DNA of 64,000 nucleotides from UBA3700 sp963592135 (GCA_963592135.1 CAVAVP010000035.1:9259-73258); one strand, 5' to 3'; counted from the first letter of the stretch, positions 33,702-43,837 are shown. Translations and numbers: made by a program. The notes: generated by a model from the sequence alone, not told the origin.

Positions 33702-36281
33702 ATGTTACAATTAAAAGATATTGTTAAGGATTATGGTAGTAAAGATTTTACAGTTCATGCACTAAAAGGTATAAATTTAAGTTTTAGAGATAATGAATTT
33801 GTTGCGATTCTTGGTCAATCTGGTTGCGGTAAAACGACAATGCTTAATATCGTTGGAGGATTGGATAGATATACAAGTGGAGATTTAATTATTGACGGAA
33901 TTTCTACAAAGAAATATCAAGACGTAGACTGGGATGCTTATCGTAATGTAAGAATTGGTTTTATATTTCAAAGTTATAATTTAATTTCTCATATAGATAT
34001 ACTTGCAAACGTTGAAATGGCCTTAACTCTTTCAGGAGTTCCTGCTCAAGAGAGAAAAGAAAGAGCTGTTAAAGCGCTAGAATCTGTTGGATTAAAAGAT
34101 CAATTACACAAAAAGCCTAATCAATTATCTGGTGGTCAAATGCAAAGAGTATCAATAGCTCGAGCTTTAATTAATAATCCAAATATAATCTTAGCGGATG
34201 AACCTACTGGTGCTCTTGATTCTGCCACTTCAATTCAAGTTATGGACATCTTGAAAGAAATAGCAAAAGATAGATTGGTTATTATGGTTACTCATAATCC
34301 AGAACTTGCGCAAAAGTATGCAACTAGAATCGTAAGACTATCTGATGGTGAGGTTATAGATGACTCTATGCCTTATAATGTAGATGGCATAAAAGATGAA
34401 AAAGTTAAAGATATAAAAAATGAAATAATTGAAGACATAAAAGATGAAAAAATCGAAACAAGTGAAGAAATTACAAAAAAAGATCAACGAAAGGAAATAA
34501 AAGAAAAGAAAAAGAAGTTGGCTAAAACTTCTATGAATTTTATAACGGCATTGCGTTTGTCTTTCAATAACTTATTAACTAAAAGAACAAGAACTATATT
34601 AACAGCTATAGCGGGTTCTATTGGTATAATTGGATTATCCTTAGTTCTTGCTGTTTCTAATGGTTTTAGTAAGTATGTTGATTCTATGGAAAAGGATATG
34701 ATGTCTGGCTATCCAGTAACTATTGAAGAATCTAGCGTCGATTATACGCAAATGATGTCTTTGTCTGCAGGTAAAGGATTTTCATCTACAGAAGGATCTG
34801 AAGAGGGGGCTTATCCAGATGATGGAATTATTAAAGCTTTAGATACAATGGATCAACTAAAATCTTTAATGACTATTGCAAAGAAAAATACGCTATCTGA
34901 TAAATACGTAGAATATCTAAGTAAGATGGATAGTTCTTTGTATGGTAGCATTTACTACAAATATAATATGAATCTAAATATTATTGGAAAACCAAGAACC
35001 TCTAAGTTTTTAAGCACAAAAAAGTTTATAGGGGCATTTGATACATCGTATGGAGAGATGGTATATTCAGGAGAGGATGGAGAATATCAAAATATAATTT
35101 CAATGACATCACTAATTTCATTCACTGAAATTACAGGAAATGAAGATTTTATTCTATCACAATATGATTGTTTATACGGAAAATTTCCAACAAATAAAAA
35201 TCAAATAATTTTAGTTGTAAATTCTAAAAACGAAATAAGTGAATTTACTTTAGAGGCTTTAGGAATTGATTCAAATAAAGACTATACCTTTGAAGAGATA
35301 ATAAAACTTGCAAATGAAACACCATTAAAAGCTTATGCAAATGATGAGTATTATTATGATGCTTCAACTGCAGATAGAGCTTTATTTAAAGCTAATAATG
35401 CAACGGATTTATATACAGGCGATAAAGACTGCGTGGAACTTGAGGTTGTAGGTGTTTTTAGAAATAAACAAGATGTTTCTTATTCAACACTAACAAGTGG
35501 AATTTGTTATACTAGTGAATTAGTCGAGTACTTATTAGAAAAGAATATGAATTCCCAGGTTGCAGAAGCTCAAAGAAGTAGTAAAAATCAATATGTTATA
35601 TATGAAGGCGATGGATTCCCGGGAAGTGCTTCAGATTCTATTGGTGCCATGTTTGGCGCTGGAGCTTCAGTTAACGACCAAAGCACCGCATTAAGTGCAG
35701 TAGGTGGTAAAAAATCTCCATCAAGCATTTATATTTACCCCTCAAATTTTGATTGTAAAGAAACTATTACGGATTATTTAGATGCATGGAATAATACGCA
35801 TGAAAAAGATGAGCAAGTATCTTATAGCGACATGGCAGCATTAATATCATCGATGCTTTCTCAAATGATAAAAATTGTTACAATAGCGCTAACATGCTTT
35901 AGTAGTGTATCGTTGGTTGTTTCATCGTTTATGATAGGAATAATAACATATGTATCTGTTGTAGAAAGAACGAAAGAAATTGGTATATTAAGATCGCTTG
36001 GTGCTCGAAAGAAAGATATCTCACGTGTATTTAATGCTGAAACTTTATTAATAGGTTTTGCGGCGGGCGTATTTGGCGTTCTTGTTACGTATATACTAAG
36101 TATACCAATAAATCTTATTGTAAATTGGAAGGCAGATATGGTTTTAAATCTATGTAATTTAAACCCACTTACAGCGCTTGCAATGGTTGTTCTTTCAATG
36201 TTATTAACATTTATTGCAGGATTAATTCCATCAAGATACGCAGCAAATAGAGATCCAGTTATTGCATTAAGAACAGAATAA
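33702..36281 (+). CDS. MacB-like ABC transporter, ATPase fused to FtsX permease
   Basis: An 859-residue protein. Residues 1-225 are a LolD/MacB-type ATPase (Walker A GQSGCGKTT near 37-45, signature LSGGQMQRVSIARAL, Walker B IILADEPTGALDS). A charged linker (226-270) contains three imperfect DIKDEK-type repeats. A transmembrane helix near 295-318 precedes a large extracellular region (about 320-715), and the FtsX domain with three helices ends the protein (about 720-855, VVERTKEIGILRSLGARKKDI). This exporter type moves peptides or lipoproteins or works as a mechanotransducer. It is monocistronic, with GGGGG before the ATG and a terminator after. Confidence 0.92.
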   Translation: MLQLKDIVKDYGSKDFTVHALKGINLSFRDNEFVAILGQSGCGKTTMLNIVGGLDRYTSGDLIIDGISTKKYQDVDWDAYRNVRIGFIFQSYNLISHIDILANVEMALTLSGVPAQERKERAVKALESVGLKDQLHKKPNQLSGGQMQRVSIARALINNPNIILADEPTGALDSATSIQVMDILKEIAKDRLVIMVTHNPELAQKYATRIVRLSDGEVIDDSMPYNVDGIKDEKVKDIKNEIIEDIKDEKIETSEEITKKDQRKEIKEKKKKLAKTSMNFITALRLSFNNLLTKRTRTILTAIAGSIGIIGLSLVLAVSNGFSKYVDSMEKDMMSGYPVTIEESSVDYTQMMSLSAGKGFSSTEGSEEGAYPDDGIIKALDTMDQLKSLMTIAKKNTLSDKYVEYLSKMDSSLYGSIYYKYNMNLNIIGKPRTSKFLSTKKFIGAFDTSYGEMVYSGEDGEYQNIISMTSLISFTEITGNEDFILSQYDCLYGKFPTNKNQIILVVNSKNEISEFTLEALGIDSNKDYTFEEIIKLANETPLKAYANDEYYYDASTADRALFKANNATDLYTGDKDCVELEVVGVFRNKQDVSYSTLTSGICYTSELVEYLLEKNMNSQVAEAQRSSKNQYVIYEGDGFPGSASDSIGAMFGAGASVNDQSTALSAVGGKKSPSSIYIYPSNFDCKETITDYLDAWNNTHEKDEQVSYSDMAALISSMLSQMIKIVTIALTCFSSVSLVVSSFMIGIITYVSVVERTKEIGILRSLGARKKDISRVFNAETLLIGFAAGVFGVLVTYILSIPINLIVNWKADMVLNLCNLNPLTALAMVVLSMLLTFIAGLIPSRYAANRDPVIALRTE

Positions 36282-36302
36282 TTAAATTGATTGAATATAT
36301 GG

Positions 36303-36337
36303 TAGACCTTTAGTGTTAATCATTGAAGGTCTATTTT
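36303..36337 (+). terminator. Terminator of the ABC/FtsX gene
   Basis: Stem TAGACCTT/AAGGTCTA with inner GTG/CAT pairing, followed by TTTT. It lies about 70 nt before alaS and shows no T-box motif. Confidence 0.75.
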
Positions 36338-36404
36338 ATGTTTGCGTATAAAATATATAAAGAATATAATATTCTTTGAATTTAACTCTATGGAGAGAAA
36401 AATC

Positions 36405-38198
36405 ATGAAACAATTAAAATCATATGAATTAAGAGAAAAATACCTAAAGTTTTTTGAATCAAATGGTCATAAAATTATACCATCAGCTTCATTAATTCCA
36501 GAAAATGATCCATCAGTTTTGTTTACAACAGCTGGAATGCATCCACTTGTACCTTACTTATTAGGCCAAAAACATCCTAATGGTAAAAGATTAACTGATG
36601 TACAAAAATGCGTAAGAACAGGAGATATCGATGAGGTAGGAGATGCTACTCATTGCACATTCTTTGAAATGTTAGGAAACTGGTCTTTAGGAGACTATTT
36701 CAAGAAAGAATCTATTGAGTTTTCTTTTAAGTTTTTAACAGAAGTATTGGAAATTCCAGTAGATAAATTAGCAGTTACGGTTTTTGCTGGCGATGAAGAT
36801 TGCAAACGTGATACTTTTGCAGCAGAAACATGGGCATCACTTGGTATTAAAAATATTTGTTATTTACCAAAAGAAAATAACTGGTGGTACGCAGGTGCTA
36901 CTGGCCCATGCGGTAGTGATACAGAAATTTTCGTAGATAATGGAAAGCCAGCATCGTGTGAAAATTCTAATCCAGGAAATGATCCTGATAAATGGGTTGA
37001 AATTTGGAATAACGTATTTATGGAATTTAATAGAGACGCATCTGGAAAATTTGAATATTTAAAACAAAAGAATGTAGATACGGGAATGGGCCTTGAGAGA
37101 ACTATTTGTATGATAAATGGATTAAACTCTGTTTATGATACGGATTTATATACTGATATTATTGCTAAAATTTCAGAATTATCTGGAACCAAGTATGGAG
37201 TAAACGAGCAAGATACAAGAGCAATAAGAATTATTGCAGACCATATAAGAACAGCAACATTCTTAATGGGTGATGAAAAAGGCATTGTTCCTTCAAATGT
37301 AGATCAAGGGTATGTTTTAAGAAGATTAATAAGAAGAGCCGTAAGATTTGCAAAACAAATCAATTTAAACTCTAAAGATTTAGTAATCATTTCCAAAATG
37401 TTTGTAGATAAGTATAAAGCATATTATCCAGAACTTGCAGACAATGAGCAAAAGATCTTAACGGAATTATCTAAAGAAGAAGATAAATTTAGCAAGACTC
37501 TTGAAAACGGAATTAAAGAGCTTGAAAAAGTATTAAAGTTTATGAAGGATGGTGTTTTAAATGGTAAGACAGCATTTAGATTATATGATACTTTTGGATT
37601 CCCAATAGAGATGACAGAAGAAATTTGTAAAGAGAAAGGTTATACTGTAGACATAGAAGGATATAAAGTTGCAGAAAGTGAACATATAAAGAAGTCTCAA
37701 GCAGGAGCTGAACAAAAATTTAAAGGCGGTCTTGCTGATTCTTCGGAACAAACAGCTTTCTTACATACAGCAACACACTTGCTTTTAGGATCATTACAAA
37801 AGTTGCTATCTAAAGATATTCACCAAAAGGGTTCTAATATAACTTCCGAAAGATTAAGATTTGATTTTAATTTTGATAGACCTTTAACTGAAGAAGAAAA
37901 GAAAATGATAGAAGATAATGTTAATAAAGCTATTATGGAAGACGTCGAAGTCGTTTGTGAAGAAATGTCAGTTGATGAAGCTAGAAAAGCAGGCGCAGAG
38001 GGTGTGTTTGGTTCAAAGTATGGAGATGTAGTTAAGGTATACACAATAGGTAACTACGACAAGGAAATTTGTGGTGGCCCACATGCGGCACATACTGGAC
38101 AATTAGGAGAATTTAAGATTATAAAAGAACAATCATCATCAGCTGGTATTAGAAGAATAAAAGCCGTTATAGATACTTCTAAGGCTATAAAGAAATAA
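36405..38198 (+). CDS. alaS: Alanyl-tRNA synthetase, short form lacking the C-terminal domains
   Basis: A class II synthetase charging tRNA-Ala. The catalytic core is complete (SNGHKIIPSASLIP, FTTAGMHPLVPYLLG, FFEMLGNWSLGDYF, NVDTGMGLERT), followed by the tRNA-recognition helices (DEKGIVPSNVDQGYVLRRLIRRAVR) and the editing domain with zinc ligands in HTATHLLLG (near residue 454) and CGGPHAAHTG (near 570). The protein ends there at 597 residues, whereas usual bacterial AlaRS is about 870; the coiled-coil and DHHA1/C-Ala domains are absent with no trace downstream. The ATG at 36405 is chosen for GGAGAG upstream; an in-frame extension to 36342 lacks a ribosome site. Confidence 0.92.
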   Translation: MKQLKSYELREKYLKFFESNGHKIIPSASLIPENDPSVLFTTAGMHPLVPYLLGQKHPNGKRLTDVQKCVRTGDIDEVGDATHCTFFEMLGNWSLGDYFKKESIEFSFKFLTEVLEIPVDKLAVTVFAGDEDCKRDTFAAETWASLGIKNICYLPKENNWWYAGATGPCGSDTEIFVDNGKPASCENSNPGNDPDKWVEIWNNVFMEFNRDASGKFEYLKQKNVDTGMGLERTICMINGLNSVYDTDLYTDIIAKISELSGTKYGVNEQDTRAIRIIADHIRTATFLMGDEKGIVPSNVDQGYVLRRLIRRAVRFAKQINLNSKDLVIISKMFVDKYKAYYPELADNEQKILTELSKEEDKFSKTLENGIKELEKVLKFMKDGVLNGKTAFRLYDTFGFPIEMTEEICKEKGYTVDIEGYKVAESEHIKKSQAGAEQKFKGGLADSSEQTAFLHTATHLLLGSLQKLLSKDIHQKGSNITSERLRFDFNFDRPLTEEEKKMIEDNVNKAIMEDVEVVCEEMSVDEARKAGAEGVFGSKYGDVVKVYTIGNYDKEICGGPHAAHTGQLGEFKIIKEQSSSAGIRRIKAVIDTSKAIKK

Positions 38199-38213
38199 AA
38201 AAATGCATAAATT

Positions 38214-38249
38214 AAAAAATCTAGGATGAATAAAAATCCTAGATTTTTT
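38214..38249 (+). terminator. Terminator of alaS
   Basis: A perfect stem AAATCTAGGAT/ATCCTAGATTT with a GAATAAAA loop is flanked by A and T runs. Confidence 0.9.
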
Positions 38250-38365
38250 AATTCTTATAATCAATAAATTTTCTTGATATGTAAATGTTATTTCCATTAT
38301 TTCGACTATTTCATTTCCGATTTTTCGAGTAAATATACTATAAAAACTTGCAGAGAAACCTTATA

Positions 38366-38395
38366 TTGCCTTTTATAAGTGTTTTTTTATATAAT
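38366..38395 (+). promoter_or_regulatory. Promoter of the 1459-residue surface protein
   Basis: TTGCCT (38366-38371) and TATAAT (38390-38395) with an 18-bp spacer, 26 nt before the GTG start. Confidence 0.5.
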
Positions 38396-38421
38396 ATAAA
38401 AAAGCGATCTGGGGGTTTATA

Positions 38422-41400
38422 GTGTCAAAAAAGAATAAAAAACATAGAAGAAAGGGTAAAAGAAATAATCATGGTTGCTTAAAATGTTTTACATCTTTAT
38501 TGGTATTTATGGTTGTATTAACCGGCGTATTATATGGAGGTGCCTACTTTGCTTGGGGTAAATTTGTAGAACCAAAAGCAGGAATGAATTTTAATGAAGC
38601 TTTATCTATTGTAGGTGGATTATATGGTGCGAAAGAAAGTGAAGTTGTAACAAATCCTTATAAAGAGGAGGATTTAGATTCTTTCTATGCAAATGTTTCA
38701 GAAGCCCTATATTTAGATGACACTGTAGATTTAAGAGAAAATATTTTTGAAGTATTAGATGAGTTTATTGCTCAAAAAAATAATTCAAATGAAACAACAA
38801 ACGAGGGGGAGACAGTATCTGCTGCAGAAGAAAATGTGACAGAGGAATCTTCAGGCACTGGAAACTCTATATTAGATGAATTTTTAAGTGATTTAAAATT
38901 TGATTTTTCATCAATAAAAGATTATGACGAAGAAACAGCAACCGATCAAGTTTTAACGCTAACAGATAAACAGACAGCAGCCTTTTTAGATGATACTATT
39001 AAAGGGGTTTTATCTAGAGAAAGCGTAAAAGACTTATTAGGTGAACAATTAAAAGGTGTTTCTCTAGAAAATACAATAAATATTCCACAAGTTAAAATAA
39101 CTAGTGATGATTATACGGATTTATCTAAAGTAAAATTAACTTTAACAGTAAAGATTTCAACAAAAACTTTAGCTAAGAATGTTTTAAATGGTGTAATGCC
39201 ACAAATTTCATTCTTAGGTGGTATATTACCAAAGTATATATTTGCAACTATTTCTATTTATCCAAATAACTATGAAGCAGAATCAGAAATACAATTAAAT
39301 TCATTTAGCGATTCAAAGATGAGTAAAGTTTATTCTGCATTAGATATGGTTATGGCAAATACAGAATATAAGTCGATAAATGGTTTGTTAAAAATGGTTA
39401 ATCAAAAGGCTATTGAAGCAATTGAAAAAGTTCAAGAAGTAATGCCTGTAGATTTTGTATATTCATCAGAAAAGGTAGGTTCAGTACAAACTAAACCTAT
39501 ACAAGCCGTAATGAAAGCTTTAAAGGTTACTGATCTAACAGAAGCTCAATTCTTCTGTATGATAAGAGATGTTGCGCTTCAAGATTTTGACGATATAAAA
39601 ACGGATTTAAAATTCGATGAAACTACAACAAGGTCATCAATATCTGTAGCCTTAAGCAGCGCTGGCGATAGTACTGTCGAAGAAATATCTTCAAAGTATG
39701 CAATAGAAGAAGGGTATTTAACAAAGGATAATATATTTACAGAGATTACATCTATAAATAATGAGGATTCTGTATTTTTAGATAAAGTATCTCTTGCTAA
39801 TTTAACATATTCAGAAACTTACGTAGCAAAGGATAATAAAGCCGAAATTACTTATTTAGGTTTATCTTCGCTATTAAATAGTTATATAAAGGATAAGGTA
39901 ACATCGAATTTAAAATTTGAGATTATTAATATGTATTATGATGTAGAATCAGATAATTTAGCTATTGTGATTGAAGCAAAACTTTTAGATATGGTAGCCG
40001 AAAGTATGTCTGGCTCATCATTGTACACTTTAGTTTCACAAATAATTCCAGAGAATATTTATATAACAGCTTATATCAATTTAGAAACATCAACAACTGA
40101 CCTTGCTATTAATGGTAAAACAGTAGAACAAACAAAAAAGCACCTTGAAACTTTATCTAAATTAACATCATCATTTAGTTCAGATTCATCTTCTTTAAGT
40201 TATGAATCATTAACATCAACTGTCAATAAATCTATAACAGATGGATTAAATAGCATAAAAGATCAATTAGGTGTAGAGATAATATTTGAAAGAAATTATG
40301 TATACCTTCCAAATATTTATGAAATTGTAAGTGGTAAGATTTTATATAAAGAAGGAAATGATAATAATTTAACAGACGAGGAAGTTTATTTTGTCTTTAA
40401 AGATATAACAGAAGATCCAAAAGATTATTCTTCTCTAACTGCAGGGAAACTTGCTGCAAAGGAAACTTTTGTTAGCGAGGTTGAAGGAAAATATGCAGTT
40501 AATAGTGGTTATTTAACTGTAGATAACATATATGATGAATTAACAAATGTTACAAGTGAGGATTCCCAACTTATAAACAACATATCCATAGAGAATTTGA
40601 CATTTACAACAACTTATGATGCAGCTAATAATAAAGTTGAGGCAAATTATCTTGCATTAACAGATTTAGTAAATTCAAAGGTTACACCTGATTCATCATC
40701 AATAAATTATGCGATTATTAATATTTCATATGATAAAACTAATGATATCTTGGCTTTTACTCTAGAGGCAGATATTTTATCTTTAATCAGTGATGGAATG
40801 GAAAAGGACTCAAATACATATAAATTAATAACAAGTTCAATACCAGAAAAAGTTTACTTAACAACTTATGTTAATCGCCTAACAAATGAGGTTAATCTAG
40901 AACTTAATGAAAACGGTATACCAGAAACTAAAAAGTTATTTGCATCTTTAGAAAAAATGATGAAGCTTTTAAATTCTACAACCGATTTAAGTTATACATC
41001 ATTGACCACAAAAGTTGGTGATGCCGTATTTGACGGATTGAACAATGTTGATTCTCAATTAGGTACAGAGATTGTTTATGAAGAGTCAAGTGCTTATCTT
41101 CCAAGTATATACGAAGTAATGAGTAATAAAATCTTATATAAAGAGACTGAAGCTGAAAATCTAACAGATGAAGATGTATACTTTATATTTAAAGATATAA
41201 AAGAAGTGCCAGCAGCTTATACAGGTATTAATAAAGCTAGTGATATGACAAGTTTTGTAGGGCAGGTTAATACAAAATATGCAATAAATCCATTACATGC
41301 AATAAAGATTCCAGAAAATAAAACAGATGCAACGATTGTTTCTCAAATACAAAGTTTAGGCGAAAACTATAACACTGCAATATTAGGTGCACAACTAGCA

Positions 41401-42801
41401 AATGCTTGGAGTGAAGCGACAAATGGTAAAACTTTAGTTGAAAAGCAAGTTGCTAATAAAACGGGATTTAATCCATATGCGCTTGAAGATGAGGCAGCAA
41501 GTATATTTGATGCTGCAGTAAATATAGAAGTTAGTGGACTTTCATCAATTACTTTAAATAAGGTAGTGGTAGAATCTGAAAGTGTAATTAGGATGATTTA
41601 TTCAGGTACATATACTCAAGGTGAAGGAACTAAAGATTATTCAAACTTAATACCAGATTTTGTAGTAAATGTAACATTAGATGTAACAAAAATAAAAACT
41701 ACAGATATATGCGTTAATGTAACTATTAATGATATGACTTCAGATAATTTGACTAAGTTTGGTCTAATGTGTAAGAGATTGACAAATACTGATATGAGCA
41801 TAGATACATTAAATAATGATGTTGATACAAAGGTTAAAGAATCTTTAGGAACACTATTTGAGAAATTAACATTAACATTAGAAAAATCTACCTCATCTAA
41901 GATTTATTTTGGATCAATGTTTGATATTGTATACAACAATACAACTTGGGAAACAACAGATACATACACATCTATTGATGTTGCTGATACAATCTCCGCT
42001 CTTCACACAGGATTAAATGTTACAATGCAAGATGGGTCAACAATAACAGATACAGATAAATATGACGCAACTAATATAGATTATTCAGGGTCTGATTTGA
42101 CAAACTTAAAACTAAATGTTAAGGCAGATATTACTGCAAGAAACTTAGGTTATGCGTTAAAAGATGCTGGATTTGATTCATTTACTACAAGTTTAGGAAT
42201 TACATCGGTTCCTCAAGTTTATCAAATTGCAGTGCTTAATATGGAAGACACTACTTATGTGGATAAGATTAACATCGTAAAAGAAAGCTTATCTAATTTA
42301 ACAAGTGGCATAACAAGTGGAAAGTATTTAATCACAACATTATCTATTGCGACAAGTGGAGTGTACGAATCAACGCTTCTTCCTGAAAACTTATATATTA
42401 ATGCACTAATTAGCTTAGATAACGGCAATGTAAGTGTAGGATATAACAATTTATCTACAAGTGAATTAACTATTGTAAATAGACTTGCTGGTGGCAAGGA
42501 AGCATTCAACACAACAACTGCAGAGAAAGAAATGAAAGACTATATTATGGGTGATGGTACGGCAGCAAAACCGGGCGTTAAGGTTGTATCATTTACATAT
42601 ACTGTTCCTTCAACTACTGCGTTGTCAGTGCTTGGAATTAGTGGTAAAAAACTAAGTAAAGATGTATACTTTAAAGATGTTATAGAACAGACAGATCCAG
42701 GAAGTAATGTAACAGTTGATTTATATACAGATGATTCCCTACAAGGAACATATAACATAAATTATAATTTAACATTTACCGCGGTGGACCTAGTAGATTA
42801 G
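38422..42801 (+). CDS. Large membrane-anchored modular protein, unknown function
   Basis: A 1459-residue protein with a very basic cytosolic N-terminus (KKNKKHRRKGKRNN), one transmembrane helix (about 24-48) and a long extracellular part. It starts at GTG behind a GGGGG site. The ectodomain contains about five diverged modules of 200-260 residues. Two are most alike (about 420-660 and 685-925): both carry a YLT(K/V)DNI entry, an IPE(N/K)(I/V)Y(I/L)T strand, a Leu/Ser-rich helix, then YLP(N/S)IYE and KILYKE. Related strands occur as LPKYIFATISIY (about 270) and LPENLYINALI (about 1320). I do not recognise the family. pfkB follows 10 nt downstream and may be co-transcribed. Confidence 0.8.
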   Translation: MSKKNKKHRRKGKRNNHGCLKCFTSLLVFMVVLTGVLYGGAYFAWGKFVEPKAGMNFNEALSIVGGLYGAKESEVVTNPYKEEDLDSFYANVSEALYLDDTVDLRENIFEVLDEFIAQKNNSNETTNEGETVSAAEENVTEESSGTGNSILDEFLSDLKFDFSSIKDYDEETATDQVLTLTDKQTAAFLDDTIKGVLSRESVKDLLGEQLKGVSLENTINIPQVKITSDDYTDLSKVKLTLTVKISTKTLAKNVLNGVMPQISFLGGILPKYIFATISIYPNNYEAESEIQLNSFSDSKMSKVYSALDMVMANTEYKSINGLLKMVNQKAIEAIEKVQEVMPVDFVYSSEKVGSVQTKPIQAVMKALKVTDLTEAQFFCMIRDVALQDFDDIKTDLKFDETTTRSSISVALSSAGDSTVEEISSKYAIEEGYLTKDNIFTEITSINNEDSVFLDKVSLANLTYSETYVAKDNKAEITYLGLSSLLNSYIKDKVTSNLKFEIINMYYDVESDNLAIVIEAKLLDMVAESMSGSSLYTLVSQIIPENIYITAYINLETSTTDLAINGKTVEQTKKHLETLSKLTSSFSSDSSSLSYESLTSTVNKSITDGLNSIKDQLGVEIIFERNYVYLPNIYEIVSGKILYKEGNDNNLTDEEVYFVFKDITEDPKDYSSLTAGKLAAKETFVSEVEGKYAVNSGYLTVDNIYDELTNVTSEDSQLINNISIENLTFTTTYDAANNKVEANYLALTDLVNSKVTPDSSSINYAIINISYDKTNDILAFTLEADILSLISDGMEKDSNTYKLITSSIPEKVYLTTYVNRLTNEVNLELNENGIPETKKLFASLEKMMKLLNSTTDLSYTSLTTKVGDAVFDGLNNVDSQLGTEIVYEESSAYLPSIYEVMSNKILYKETEAENLTDEDVYFIFKDIKEVPAAYTGINKASDMTSFVGQVNTKYAINPLHAIKIPENKTDATIVSQIQSLGENYNTAILGAQLANAWSEATNGKTLVEKQVANKTGFNPYALEDEAASIFDAAVNIEVSGLSSITLNKVVVESESVIRMIYSGTYTQGEGTKDYSNLIPDFVVNVTLDVTKIKTTDICVNVTINDMTSDNLTKFGLMCKRLTNTDMSIDTLNNDVDTKVKESLGTLFEKLTLTLEKSTSSKIYFGSMFDIVYNNTTWETTDTYTSIDVADTISALHTGLNVTMQDGSTITDTDKYDATNIDYSGSDLTNLKLNVKADITARNLGYALKDAGFDSFTTSLGITSVPQVYQIAVLNMEDTTYVDKINIVKESLSNLTSGITSGKYLITTLSIATSGVYESTLLPENLYINALISLDNGNVSVGYNNLSTSELTIVNRLAGGKEAFNTTTAEKEMKDYIMGDGTAAKPGVKVVSFTYTVPSTTALSVLGISGKKLSKDVYFKDVIEQTDPGSNVTVDLYTDDSLQGTYNINYNLTFTAVDLVD

Positions 42802-42811
42802 AGGTTAGACA

Positions 42812-43711
42812 ATGAAAGAATATGATACTTTAACAATAGGGCATATTTCCCTAGATTATAATATTGATTATAAAGATCAACAAATAATAGAAGTTGGAGG
42901 AGCAGTTATATATTCCTCAGCGGCAGCAAAAGCTGGCGGATATAAGGTAGGAGTGGTTACAAAACTAGCACCTCAAGATAAAGAAAGATTAAAAACTTTT
43001 GTTATAAATAAAGAGGATATTTACTATATTCCATCAAGTGAATCTACATCTATAAGAAACAAGTACCATACGGCGGATAAAGAAAGACGTACTTGCACAT
43101 GTATAGGCCAAGGGGATTCATTTAAGATTGAGGATATTAAAGATTTTAAAACAAAAATTTATCATTTCGCAGGATTAATTTTTGGGGATTTCGATGGAGA
43201 AATAATAAAGTGGGCTTCAAAGCACGGAAAAGTAGCTGTAGATGTTCAGGCGCTTTTAAGACATGCAAATAGAGACACAGGTGAAATGTATTTTGAAGAC
43301 TGGAAGGATAAGAAAGAAGTTTTGCCATACATAGATTATTTAAAGGCAGATGCAGCAGAAGCTGAAATATTAACTGGCCTTAGTGATAGATATGAAGCCG
43401 CCAAAGTCTTATATTCTTGGGGAGCAAAGGAAGTAGTTATTTCGCATAATAGTGAAGTTATAGTATATGATGGTAAGAAATTTTCAGCCGTTCCAATTAA
43501 AGCGAGAAATCTATCAGGACGTAGTGGTAGAGGAGATACAATTTTTGGAGCTTATATCACAGAAAGACAAAATGAATCAATAGAAAAGGCATTACTTTGG
43601 GCTACTGCTATGGTTTCAACTAAAATGGAAAACCCAGGCCCATACAAAGGCACAAGAGAAGATGTTGTTGATTATATTCACTTAATGTATCCAAAATATA
43701 GTTTATATTAA
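42812..43711 (+). CDS. PfkB-family carbohydrate or nucleoside kinase
   Basis: A 299-residue ribokinase-fold kinase. The N-terminal GHISLDYNID and GGAVIYSSAAAKAGGYKVGVVTK match the sugar-binding side, and the C-terminal anion hole and catalytic Asp lie in SGRSGRGDTIFGAY. The substrate cannot be told; this shorter subgroup includes kinases of sugars and nucleosides. The ATG follows AGAGG and lies 10 nt downstream of the large surface protein gene, so the two may share a transcript. Confidence 0.85.
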   Translation: MKEYDTLTIGHISLDYNIDYKDQQIIEVGGAVIYSSAAAKAGGYKVGVVTKLAPQDKERLKTFVINKEDIYYIPSSESTSIRNKYHTADKERRTCTCIGQGDSFKIEDIKDFKTKIYHFAGLIFGDFDGEIIKWASKHGKVAVDVQALLRHANRDTGEMYFEDWKDKKEVLPYIDYLKADAAEAEILTGLSDRYEAAKVLYSWGAKEVVISHNSEVIVYDGKKFSAVPIKARNLSGRSGRGDTIFGAYITERQNESIEKALLWATAMVSTKMENPGPYKGTREDVVDYIHLMYPKYSLY

Positions 43712-43723
43712 TAGAGTTTTGAT

Positions 43724-43837
43724 CATAAAATATGAAAATATAGAGTCGGATATGATTTTATATTTTTTTGCAATAAATAACAGTATTCTCATAAAATGTG
43801 AAAATTTTGAAAAAGTGGCTCATAAAATGTGAAAATT
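43724..43837 (+). repeat. Three direct repeats of CATAAAATGTGAAAATT type
   Basis: Two identical 19-bp copies of CTCATAAAATGTGAAAATT start at 43788 and 43819, spaced 31 bp (about three helical turns). A third, less exact copy CATAAAATATGAAAAT lies at 43724-43739. They precede the ATPase remnant at 43977. Confidence 0.75.

Noticed and set aside
36282..36404. T-box leader for alaS
   Set aside because: The only hairpin ends the previous gene, and neither the AGGGTGGNACCGCG antiterminator nor a specifier stem is visible in the short leader.
43724..43837. CRISPR array
   Set aside because: Only two exact repeats with a 12-bp gap and one imperfect copy; spacers are far too short and no cas gene is present.
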